Below, in pieces: positions 1-5,759 of a stretch of 5,759 nucleotides of DNA. Numbering within the stretch: the first letter of the stretch is position 1; every line of letters starts with the position of its first letter. Below the pieces are notes generated by a model, which saw only the letters and a list, made by a program, of their open reading frames with translations, had not been told where the DNA came from and did no database searches. The position numbers and the translations under genes were made by a program. Source of the DNA: Bacteroidia bacterium (GTDB lineage Bacteria; Bacteroidota; Bacteroidia; JABDFU01); the NCBI GenBank assembly GCA_020849195.1, contig JADLGT010000289.1, positions 1-5,759 of the forward strand, in the 5' to 3' direction.

Positions 1-766
1 GTTTCGGAAAATCGCACTATTTTTTTGCTCTTTACTAACTTCAAGCGCTCTGTTTGCCCAGGATGCTAATACCTTGGTGCAAACCGGAGTTGATTTGAAT
101 GTAATTTACCGTAATGAAGCAGTATTCGGAGTTTTAGCCCACTCCAATGGTTTTGGAGCTATTTATCGTCGTGCCAAACATGTTACCGCCGATCGTAAGC
201 GAGTGCTCGAAATAGAATTTGTGAACATGAGCCACCCCAAAGAAGTGAAAAGTATTAATCCATATTTTGAAAACTCCAAGGGGTTTTACTACGGAAAATT
301 AAACTCAATACTTATTCCTCGTGTAGGAGTGGGTTTTCAAAATGTTTTGTTTCGTAAAGCCGAACGTAGGAGCGTTGAAATACGCTATTCAACATACATT
401 GGCGCATCAATTGCATTAGCAAAACCTGTTTATTTAGAAATATTGCAAAAAACAAATACGCCTTCTGAATTCAATCTTTCAACCGAACGCTACGATCCAA
501 GTAACCCCCAACATTCATTCGATAACATATACGGTCGTGCTCCCTATTTTACCGGATTTGATCAGTTAAAAATATATCCAGGAGCTTATGTTAAATTAGG
601 TCTTAGTTTCGAATACGGCGATACCCGTAGTGATGTTAAAGTGATTGAAACAGGTCTTGTATTTGATATGTATCCGAAAGTTGTTCCAATTATGGCATAC
701 GCTACAAATTACCAAATATTTCCTACCCTTTATATTAGCTTTATTTACGGCAAAAAGTGGTTTTAA
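1..766 (+). CDS. Exported outer-membrane beta-barrel-like protein, 5' end cut off by window edge
   Basis: The frame is open from base 2 to the TAA at 764-766, so the gene enters from the left. The first codons read FRKIALFF followed by a hydrophobic stretch and then SALFAQ-DA, a typical signal peptide with probable cleavage after the Ala before Gln (around base 58). Base 1 (G) may be the third base of the start ATG, which would make the protein about 255 residues. A TTG at 74 could be called as a start but would remove the signal peptide, so it is unlikely. The mature part has many alternating hydrophobic/aromatic strands (for example YIGASIALA, AYVKLGLSFEYG, LYISFIYG) and ends in Phe, as outer-membrane barrels often do. 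I do not recognise a named family; the barrel assignment is inferred from composition and the terminal strand. It ends 6 bases before lipA and probably shares its transcript. Confidence 0.72.
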   Translation, partial: FRKIALFFCSLLTSSALFAQDANTLVQTGVDLNVIYRNEAVFGVLAHSNGFGAIYRRAKHVTADRKRVLEIEFVNMSHPKEVKSINPYFENSKGFYYGKLNSILIPRVGVGFQNVLFRKAERRSVEIRYSTYIGASIALAKPVYLEILQKTNTPSEFNLSTERYDPSNPQHSFDNIYGRAPYFTGFDQLKIYPGAYVKLGLSFEYGDTRSDVKVIETGLVFDMYPKVVPIMAYATNYQIFPTLYISFIYGKKWF

Positions 767-772
767 TACGCT

Positions 773-1654
773 ATGATCGATTCAAGCAACACCGCAATAG
801 ATCAGCCAGTACCGGTACGTAAAAAACCCGACTGGTTAAGAGTAAGGCTTCCTCTAGGAAAAGAATATTTACATGTCCGTAAAATAGTTGAAACACATCA
901 TCTTCATACCATTTGTCAGAGTGGTAACTGCCCAAATATGGGCGAATGTTGGGGGGCAGGGACTGCTACATTTATGATACTTGGTAATATATGTACACGT
1001 TCGTGCGGATTCTGTTCGGTTGCTACAGGAAAGCCGCTGCCGGTCGATAAAAATGAACCACATAGGGTTGCCGAATCAGTAAGGTTGATGAACGTAAAAC
1101 ATTGCGTAGTTACTTCGGTAGATCGCGATGATTTACCCGACGGAGGTGCTGAAATTTGGGTGGAAACAATTCGTGCAATTCGTAAAGTAAGTCCGCAAAC
1201 AAAATTTGAAACGCTTATACCCGATTTTAAGGGAGAATGGAATAATCTACAATTAGTAATTGACGCTCGCCCAGATATACTATCGCACAATTTGGAAACC
1301 GTAAGGCGTCTTACTAAACAGGTTAGGGTGCAGGCAAAATACGACCGCAGCTTGGAAGTATTATGCAGAGCTAAAAAAGCAGGATTAAGAACTAAATGTG
1401 GTGTAATGCTCGGGCTTGGAGAAACAGAGGTTGAAGTAATTGAATTGATGGATGATTTACGCAGTGTAAACTGCGATGTGCTAACGCTTGGACAGTATCT
1501 GCAACCTACTAAGAATCATTTGCCCGTAGTTGAATTTGTCCATCCCGAAAAATTTACCCGACTTGGAGAAATTGCAAAAGAAAAAGGATTCTTGTATGTC
1601 GAAAGTGGTCCTTTAGTTCGTTCCTCTTATCATGCCGAACGGCACGTATTGTAA
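773..1654 (+). CDS. lipA: Lipoyl synthase LipA (radical SAM)
   Basis: Lipoyl synthase inserts two sulfurs at C6 and C8 of octanoyl groups carried on lipoyl-domain proteins (2-oxoacid dehydrogenase complexes, glycine cleavage H protein), in the cytoplasm. The 293-residue product has the family's usual length and all its hallmarks. The auxiliary 4Fe-4S ligands are C48, C53 and C59 in [13 protein letters not shown]. The radical-SAM cluster is C74, C78 and C81 in CTRSCGFC. The [13 protein letters not shown] motif starts near residue 114, HNLETV near 172, and [12 protein letters not shown] near 241. The C-terminal RSSYHA motif (283-288) supplies the serine ligand of the auxiliary cluster. The ATG at 773 gives the normal N-terminal extension before the first cysteine motif; no Shine-Dalgarno is evident. 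It follows the upstream membrane protein gene by 6 bases, suggesting one transcript. No lipB or lplA is seen in the window. Confidence 0.97.
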   Translation: MIDSSNTAIDQPVPVRKKPDWLRVRLPLGKEYLHVRKIVETHHLHTICQSGNCPNMGECWGAGTATFMILGNICTRSCGFCSVATGKPLPVDKNEPHRVAESVRLMNVKHCVVTSVDRDDLPDGGAEIWVETIRAIRKVSPQTKFETLIPDFKGEWNNLQLVIDARPDILSHNLETVRRLTKQVRVQAKYDRSLEVLCRAKKAGLRTKCGVMLGLGETEVEVIELMDDLRSVNCDVLTLGQYLQPTKNHLPVVEFVHPEKFTRLGEIAKEKGFLYVESGPLVRSSYHAERHVL

Positions 1655-1693
1655 TTTTTATCTCGTAGTTTCCGCATTAATGTATTTTCCGAC

Positions 1694-1710
1694 GCTTTAA
1701 TCAGTAAAGC
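1694..1710 (+). other. Short stem-loop downstream of lipA
   Basis: GCTTTA (1694-1699) and TAAAGC (1705-1710) form a perfect 6-bp stem with a 5-base loop, 40 bases after the lipA stop. It is not followed by a clear T-run, so it is a poor match for an intrinsic terminator. It could contribute to 3'-end stability or be chance in AT-rich DNA. Confidence 0.2.
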
Positions 1711-1750
1711 ATACCGCTTAATAATTTTCCCTAAAATTGCCCCGAAAAAA

Positions 1751-1790
1751 TTGTAATATTATTGCAGTTTTGATTTAATTTGTATCTTTA
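1751..1790 (+). promoter_or_regulatory. Candidate Bacteroidota-type promoter for the metalloprotease gene
   Basis: In the 240-base gap between lipA and the protease, TATCTTTA at 1783-1790 matches the Bacteroidota -7 consensus TAnnTTTG in all but the last base. ATTG at 1761-1764, 18 bases upstream, is a possible -33 element. An alternative pairing is TTG at 1751-1753 with TTAATTTG at 1775-1782 (21-base spacing). Either would leave a 5' leader of roughly 100 bases before the ATG at 1895. I see no recognisable riboswitch in that leader. The call rests on motif matching only. Confidence 0.4.
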
Positions 1791-1894
1791 AAATCCTTTA
1801 AAAAAACCATGTGTTTGAAATTAATTGACATGAAGCCTACTCGTAAATCGAGATTCGTTTCGTGTAAAAACTATAAACTTAAATTGTCATCAAA

Positions 1895-3331
1895 ATGAAA
1901 TCAAAAGTACTAATTGTGGCTGCGTACCTTATTATTGCTTCCGGTACAGGAAAATTGTTTGCACAACAAGAATTTAACACCTGTGGTTATGCTGAACAAT
2001 TGAGAAAACTCATTCAAAAGAATCCGACTATAGTTACCCAAATGGATGCTTTCCAAAAGTATCAGGCAGAATATATTGCTAAACAAAAGGTAAGTAAAAT
2101 GCCGGCTTCGCAACAGTATATAATTCCTGTGGTGTTTCATGTCCTTCACAATTATGGACCGGAAAATATTACCGATGCTCAAATCATTCAGGCCGTTAGT
2201 ATTATTAACAGAGATTACAACAAAAAAAATGCAGATACTATTTCTGTGAGATCTCCTTTTAACAACATTATCGCTAATTGTGATTTTGAATTCAGGTTAG
2301 CTCGAATTGATCCAAAAGGTAATTGTACAAATGGCATTGAACACATTCAAACAGCTCAAACATATATGGGCGATGATGCCGCTAAATTTAGCCAGTGGCC
2401 AAGAGACAAATACATGAATATTTGGGTGTCAAACACTCTTCCAACCGCCGGACAAGCCGCTTACGCATTTCAACCACCTTCTGTAAGTGGTATCAGCTCT
2501 CCGCTCGATGGTATTATGTGTCTCTATACTTATGTTGGCGATAATGGTACTTCTAACCCATCTAACTCAAGAACACTTACTCATGAGCTCGGACATTCGC
2601 TTGGCTTATCGCATACATGGGGAAACACGAATAATCCTGAAGTTGCTTGTGGCGATGATGGAATTGCCGATACACCACCAACACAAGGAGACAACCCCGG
2701 TTGTAAAAACCCGCTCAATTTTACTTGTTCTAAAAAAACAATGAGTAAAACATATACATTCGATAGCGTAAACGTCTCTTCCGGAACAACTGACCCAACC
2801 CCTATCATACCAGGTGCAGTCGATTCTACAATCCTTACGTTTGGTAGCTTTACAGCCAATAATGTTTCTGTAAATCCAACCTCGTCAAAGCTATTTGAAT
2901 ATAGTGGTTGGGGTACCGGCGCTACTGATGGCGACACAACTTATGCCAACCTTACCGGCAGCATTGATGTTACAAAATACTACGAGGTTACACTTACAGC
3001 AAAATATGCCAGGGCAATTGACTTGAGTGCTCTTAACTTTTATTTCCATCGGTCGGCTACAGGTCCGCGTACGTTTTCTGTTCGCTCAAGCAGAGATAAT
3101 TATGCTACAAACCTTGTCCCAACAGTTACAGGAACACTTATTTCGACTCGATCGGTTAACACATTTTTCTCTCGCTTTGATACCTCACTAACAATAACCG
3201 GATGTACAGTCAATTTGCCCGCAGGCTACAATACCAACTTACCTTTAACTTTCAGATTTTACGGTTGGAATGCCGAAGATATTGCCGGTTCATTTGGTAT
3301 AGATAATGTGAATTTTGTAATTGATGGCTGA
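1895..3331 (+). CDS. Secreted M43-family zinc metalloprotease, N-terminal part, ended by an in-frame TGA
   Basis: 478 codons. Residues 1-23 form a signal peptide (hydrophobic core, cleavage likely at LFA-QQ). Residues 24-75 look like a short propeptide. The M43 (pappalysin/cytophagalysin) catalytic domain begins at YIIPVVFHVLHN (75-86). The extended zinc motif HELGHSLGLSH occupies 230-240, with E231 as catalytic base and H230, H234 and H240 as ligands. It is followed by the family segment CGDDGIADTPPTQGDNPGC (252-270). From about residue 280 the fold is interrupted by roughly 200 residues resembling a beta-sandwich domain common in Bacteroidota secreted proteins (SVRSSRDNYATNL, TFRFYGWNAEDIAGSFGIDN). 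The TGA at 3329-3331 then ends translation before the Met-turn. The next open stretch is in the same frame and supplies the missing Met-turn and C-terminal domains, so this is one gene with 3332-4642. Alone, this product should be a catalytically incomplete protein without a T9SS tail. Confidence 0.85.
   Translation: MKSKVLIVAAYLIIASGTGKLFAQQEFNTCGYAEQLRKLIQKNPTIVTQMDAFQKYQAEYIAKQKVSKMPASQQYIIPVVFHVLHNYGPENITDAQIIQAVSIINRDYNKKNADTISVRSPFNNIIANCDFEFRLARIDPKGNCTNGIEHIQTAQTYMGDDAAKFSQWPRDKYMNIWVSNTLPTAGQAAYAFQPPSVSGISSPLDGIMCLYTYVGDNGTSNPSNSRTLTHELGHSLGLSHTWGNTNNPEVACGDDGIADTPPTQGDNPGCKNPLNFTCSKKTMSKTYTFDSVNVSSGTTDPTPIIPGAVDSTILTFGSFTANNVSVNPTSSKLFEYSGWGTGATDGDTTYANLTGSIDVTKYYEVTLTAKYARAIDLSALNFYFHRSATGPRTFSVRSSRDNYATNLVPTVTGTLISTRSVNTFFSRFDTSLTITGCTVNLPAGYNTNLPLTFRFYGWNAEDIAGSFGIDNVNFVIDG
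3329..3331 (+). other. In-frame TGA stop interrupting the metalloprotease gene
   Basis: The codon is number 479 counted from the ATG at 1895. The offset from 1895 to the downstream ATG at 3356 is 1461 bases, exactly 487 codons, so no frameshift is involved. The codons right after the stop read TNENVENYMNYSYC, the family's Met-turn region, showing that coding continues in the same frame. The other three complete or terminating genes in the window end in TAA, making this the only TGA terminator. It may be a nonsense mutation, a sequence error or a readthrough site; the sequence cannot distinguish these. Confidence 0.9.
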
Positions 3332-3355
3332 ACAAATGAAAATGTCGAAAATTAT

Positions 3356-4642
3356 ATGAACTATTCCTATTGCTGCAAAATGTTTACCCTTGATCAAAAA
3401 GCAGCTATGGTGGCTGCATTAAACAGTGCCGTTTCAAGTAGAAATAATTTATGGACACCCGCAAATCTTGCCGCAACGGGAACAGATGGAGGCACATATC
3501 CTGAATGCGCTCCCAAAGCCGACTTCCATTCCACCGCAGACTTTACCTGCTCCGGATCTTCTGTTGTTTTTAATGATGATTCATGGGGAGCAACCGTAAC
3601 AAACCGTACATGGTCTTTCCCTAACGGAACACCCTCTACGGCAACAACCTCAACTGTAACAGTTACATATACCACGCCGGGATGGCAAAGCGCAACGCTT
3701 ACCGTTTCTAATGCTTCTGGAACAGATACTAAAACTGTTACCAAATCAGTTTACGTAAGCCCATTAGGGGCAAGTCAATATACCGGTAGCTATTCCGAAG
3801 ACTTTGAGAGTAAAACAAAAATTGACACATCGTGGTTCATCAATAACCTTCCTGTCGACATCAATAACACCAGTGCTTGGCAATTAACAAATTCCGCATC
3901 TTACTCAGGTACTAATTGTATGAAACTAAATGGATTTTTTGTTCAATCGCCAAGCTACCCTCTTAGCAGCAATGCCGGAGATATTGATGAAATGGTTACT
4001 CCTTCCGTTGATTTGACAGGTGTAAGCCCTTTGTATTTCAGTTTCAGGTATTCTTATGCCAGCCAGGGTTTTAAAGTGGCTGATATTACCGAGTCTTTAA
4101 CAATATACTCTTCAACTAATTGCGGTAAATCATGGATTGCATTTAAAACAATTACCGGAGCTGAGTTAGCAAATGCAGGAACTTACGGAACTCAATACAC
4201 ACCTTCTACAGGTTTATGGAAATCAATGAATGTAACTCTTTCACCAAGCCTTGCGAAAAGCGGTGTTCGTTTTAAATTTGTGTACAAGGCTGGTCCATAT
4301 TCAAATAACCTTTATATAGATGATGTTAATATTGGTCCGAATACAATATCGGTTGTTGGTGTTAATGAAGTTCAGGCAACTCTTAATTCCCTAAACGTAT
4401 TTCCAAACCCCGCTAGCGATGTAGCTACCATTGCTTATCATTTAGGCAGTAAACAGAATGTTGATTTAGCGGTTTACGATATGCTTGGTAATAAAGTAAT
4501 GGTAATTGCAAATCAACTGCAAAATGAAGGAGATTACACTTACAAAGTAAGTAAATTGGATTTTGCCAAAGGAATGTACTTTATCCGACTGAATGTAAAC
4601 GATAAAGAAACTACAGTTAAAAAGTTTGTTTTGTTGGATTAA
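3356..4642 (+). CDS. C-terminal part of the M43 metalloprotease: Met-turn, PKD, jelly-roll-like domain and T9SS sorting tail
   Basis: The frame is open from 3332, directly after the TGA. The first ATG, at 3356, gives 428 residues but is the Met of the Met-turn itself (NYMNYSYC), so it is unlikely to be a natural start; no Shine-Dalgarno precedes it. Residues 1-45 complete the M43 fold (KMFTLDQKAAM, then RNNLWTPANLAATG). Residues about 53-135 are a PKD domain (ADFTCSGSSVVFNDDS, TWSFPNGTPS, YTTPGWQSATLTVSNASG). Residues about 147-328 look like a MAM/jelly-roll-like adhesive domain, starting SEDFES and ending NLYIDDVNIG. Residues 347-428 are a type A T9SS sorting domain (NVFPNPASD, VYDMLGNKV, GMYFIRLNV, ending VKKFVLLD), which directs passage through the outer membrane and surface attachment or release. 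This piece has no signal peptide, so if made alone it should stay in the cytoplasm. Confidence 0.82.
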   Translation: MNYSYCCKMFTLDQKAAMVAALNSAVSSRNNLWTPANLAATGTDGGTYPECAPKADFHSTADFTCSGSSVVFNDDSWGATVTNRTWSFPNGTPSTATTSTVTVTYTTPGWQSATLTVSNASGTDTKTVTKSVYVSPLGASQYTGSYSEDFESKTKIDTSWFINNLPVDINNTSAWQLTNSASYSGTNCMKLNGFFVQSPSYPLSSNAGDIDEMVTPSVDLTGVSPLYFSFRYSYASQGFKVADITESLTIYSSTNCGKSWIAFKTITGAELANAGTYGTQYTPSTGLWKSMNVTLSPSLAKSGVRFKFVYKAGPYSNNLYIDDVNIGPNTISVVGVNEVQATLNSLNVFPNPASDVATIAYHLGSKQNVDLAVYDMLGNKVMVIANQLQNEGDYTYKVSKLDFAKGMYFIRLNVNDKETTVKKFVLLD

Positions 4643-4663
4643 TAGGTTCTGAGTTTAACGGTG

Positions 4664-4700
4664 AAGCGCATCTTTAAAATAAGGATGCGCTTTTGCTTTT
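4664..4700 (+). terminator. Intrinsic terminator after the metalloprotease gene
   Basis: AAGCGCATC (4664-4672) pairs perfectly with GATGCGCTT (4684-4692). Three further inner pairs (TTT with AAG, one of them G-U) leave a 5-base AAAAT loop. The stem is followed by TTGCTTTT at 4693-4700. It lies 22 bases after the protease stop codon and should separate the protease transcript from tyrA. It has no T-run on the opposite strand, so it appears one-directional. Confidence 0.85.
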
Positions 4701-4706
4701 GAACCG

Positions 4707-4737
4707 TTTGCGCTATTTTCATCTCTATGTAATTTTA
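4707..4737 (+). promoter_or_regulatory. Candidate upstream promoter for tyrA
   Basis: TTTG at 4707-4710, a 19-base spacer and TAATTTTA at 4730-4737 match the Bacteroidota pattern TTTG-N19-TAnnTTTG except for the last base. It starts just after the terminator and would give a leader of about 90 bases before the tyrA ATG. The assignment is by motif only. Confidence 0.45.
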
Positions 4738-4782
4738 GTAGTGAATTAGCTTCATCCGTCTTATCAGCCATCTCTTTTTGTT

Positions 4783-4790
4783 TACTTTTG
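4783..4790 (+). promoter_or_regulatory. Candidate proximal -7 element for tyrA
   Basis: TACTTTTG is a perfect match to the Bacteroidota -7 consensus TAnnTTTG, 42 bases before the tyrA ATG. The expected -33 position (about 4760-4763) reads CTTA, a weak match to TTTG. It could act as a second start site downstream of the 4707-4737 promoter, giving a leader of about 35 bases. Confidence 0.4.
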
Positions 4791-4832
4791 TGTCGAATGA
4801 ATGGGGCAAATAAATTGTAAAACGATTAGTAT

Positions 4833-5687
4833 ATGAAACTCGCGGTAATAGGTTTAGGTTTAATTGGTGGCTCACTCGCAAAAGATTTACGCGATAGAAA
4901 ATTTACAAGCTTTATTACCGGTTTCGACGCTAACTCAAACAATGCAACCGAAGCGCTTAATCTTGGAATAGTTGACGAAATAAAACCATTGGCCGAAGCT
5001 GTCAGCAATGCCGATGTAATACTTGTAACAATACCCGTTAATGCTATTGATAAAGTACTCCCTTTAGTACTTGAACATGTTAACCCTACAAGTGTTGTCA
5101 TTGATTTTGGGAGTACAAAAGAATCAATTTGTAATACTGTTCGTAAACACCCCAACCGCAAACAATATGTAGCTGCACATCCTATTGCCGGCACCGAAAA
5201 CAGCGGCCCCTCTGCAGCCATCAATCAATTATTCGATGGTAAAACTTGTATAATATGCGAAAAGGAACTTAGCTCGGAAGAAGCCATTACTACAGCAGAA
5301 AAACTTTTCCAAACGCTAACCATGAATTTAATTTACATGGATGCAAAAGAACACGACATTCATCTTGCATTTATTTCACATTTGCCTCACGCAATTTCTT
5401 TCGCAATGGTAAATACGGTTCTTGAAGCCGAACGCGATTTTAAAAATTTATTTAACATTGCAGGTAGCGGATTTGCTTCGCTTACACGTTTAGCCAAAAG
5501 CTCACCCGATATGTGGACCCCCATTTTCAGGCAAAACTCCGAAAATGTAATAAACGCCATAAATGCTTATATCAGCGAACTCGAATTATTCAAACAACTA
5601 GTTAAAAAGAAAGACTCTACTTTACTCCATCAAATGATGGAACGAAGTAATGAGGTAAAAAAAATCTCTCCTCCTGCTAAAAAATAA
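4833..5687 (+). CDS. tyrA: Prephenate dehydrogenase TyrA
   Basis: TyrA oxidatively decarboxylates prephenate to 4-hydroxyphenylpyruvate, the precursor of tyrosine, in the cytoplasm. The 284-residue product is a stand-alone enzyme with no chorismate mutase or ACT domain. The Rossmann domain starts at once: GLGLIGGS at 7-14, with an acidic D32 after the second strand favouring NAD over NADP. DFGSTKES (91-98), AAHPIAGTENSG (114-125, H116), SHLPHA (182-187) and SGFASLTRLAKSSPDMW (212-228, R219) are the family's substrate and catalytic motifs; H116, H186 and R219 appear to correspond to the catalytic His, second His and substrate-binding Arg of characterised enzymes. The helical dimerisation domain fills the C-terminus. 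The ATG at 4833 is supported because the nucleotide-binding strand begins at residue 2. No other aromatic pathway gene is visible. It has its own candidate promoters after a terminator, and no ATG occurs in the 72 bases that follow. Confidence 0.95.
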   Translation: MKLAVIGLGLIGGSLAKDLRDRKFTSFITGFDANSNNATEALNLGIVDEIKPLAEAVSNADVILVTIPVNAIDKVLPLVLEHVNPTSVVIDFGSTKESICNTVRKHPNRKQYVAAHPIAGTENSGPSAAINQLFDGKTCIICEKELSSEEAITTAEKLFQTLTMNLIYMDAKEHDIHLAFISHLPHAISFAMVNTVLEAERDFKNLFNIAGSGFASLTRLAKSSPDMWTPIFRQNSENVINAINAYISELELFKQLVKKKDSTLLHQMMERSNEVKKISPPAKK

Positions 5688-5759
5688 TTCAGTGTAAAAA
5701 ATTAATTATCAGCAAATTACGCAAGCCTCGTATTCTTTAAAATAGCTTATTAATTTGTA

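Noticed and set aside
869..1290. Two overlapping minus-strand open frames inside lipA (869-1063 and 916-1290)
   Set aside because: They lie entirely opposite a well-supported lipA gene and show no recognisable domain; they are shadows.
1825..1830. TTGACA resembling an E. coli sigma-70 -35 box
   Set aside because: No matching -10 element lies 16-18 bases downstream, and Bacteroidota promoters use a different consensus.
1840..1852. CTCG-TAAAT-CGAG small inverted repeat in the protease leader
   Set aside because: A 4-bp stem is too short to be distinguished from chance, and it matches no known leader element.
2487..2937. Open frames on both strands overlapping the protease zinc-site region (2487-2744 plus, 2581-2937 minus)
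   Set aside because: They overlap the conserved HELGH coding frame, have no recognisable motif and no promoter or start signal of their own.
3329..3400. Selenocysteine insertion at the in-frame TGA
   Set aside because: The bases just after the TGA are AT-rich and I find no convincing bacterial SECIS hairpin. The position lies in a linker, not a redox site, and M43 proteases are not known selenoproteins.
4826..5224. Minus-strand open frame opposite the 5' half of tyrA
   Set aside because: It overlaps the highly conserved Rossmann domain coding sequence and its translation has no recognisable features.
773..5687. Alternative genetic code with UGA read as tryptophan
   Set aside because: Tryptophans in lipA, tyrA and the protease are encoded by TGG, and no other in-frame TGA occurs in lipA or tyrA. 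One TGA is not enough to support recoding.
5688..5759. Right-edge 72 bases as a possible gene start or terminator
   Set aside because: No ATG on the plus strand and no clear hairpin with a T-run; only AT-rich intergenic sequence is visible.

Overview
The window looks like a piece of a Bacteroidota (Bacteroidetes) chromosome. The DNA is AT-rich. Starts lack clear Shine-Dalgarno sequences, promoters resemble the Bacteroidota -33/-7 type (TTTG, about 19 bases, TAnnTTTG), and one secreted protein ends in a type IX secretion (T9SS, Por) sorting domain. All genes run on the + strand. No RNA gene, insertion sequence, CRISPR array or attachment site is visible.

Layout: (1) bases 1-766, the 5'-truncated end of a small exported, probably outer-membrane beta-barrel protein, with its signal peptide at the left edge; (2) 773-1654, lipA (lipoyl synthase), only 6 bases downstream and probably co-transcribed; (3) a 240-base gap with a plausible promoter; (4) 1895-4642, a large secreted M43 (cytophagalysin/pappalysin-type) zinc metalloprotease, interrupted by one in-frame TGA at 3329-3331; (5) a good intrinsic terminator at 4664-4700 followed by tandem candidate promoters; (6) 4833-5687, tyrA (prephenate dehydrogenase); (7) 72 bases with no visible gene.

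The most notable item is the protease. The reading frame is identical on both sides of the TGA, and reading through it joins a coherent protein: signal peptide, propeptide, zincin with HELGHSLGLSH, an inserted beta-sandwich domain of about 200 residues, Met-turn, PKD domain, second jelly-roll-like domain and T9SS tail. The stop sits exactly at the seam between the inserted domain and the resumed catalytic domain. Without readthrough, the first product lacks the Met-turn and sorting tail, and the second lacks a signal peptide and zinc site. Simple explanations are a nonsense mutation or a sequence error; readthrough, or a stop carried in with the inserted domain, is more speculative.

lipA (cofactor biosynthesis) and tyrA (tyrosine biosynthesis) are ordinary housekeeping genes with intact motifs and no obvious functional link to the protease. 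I found no convincing evidence for an undescribed multi-gene system.
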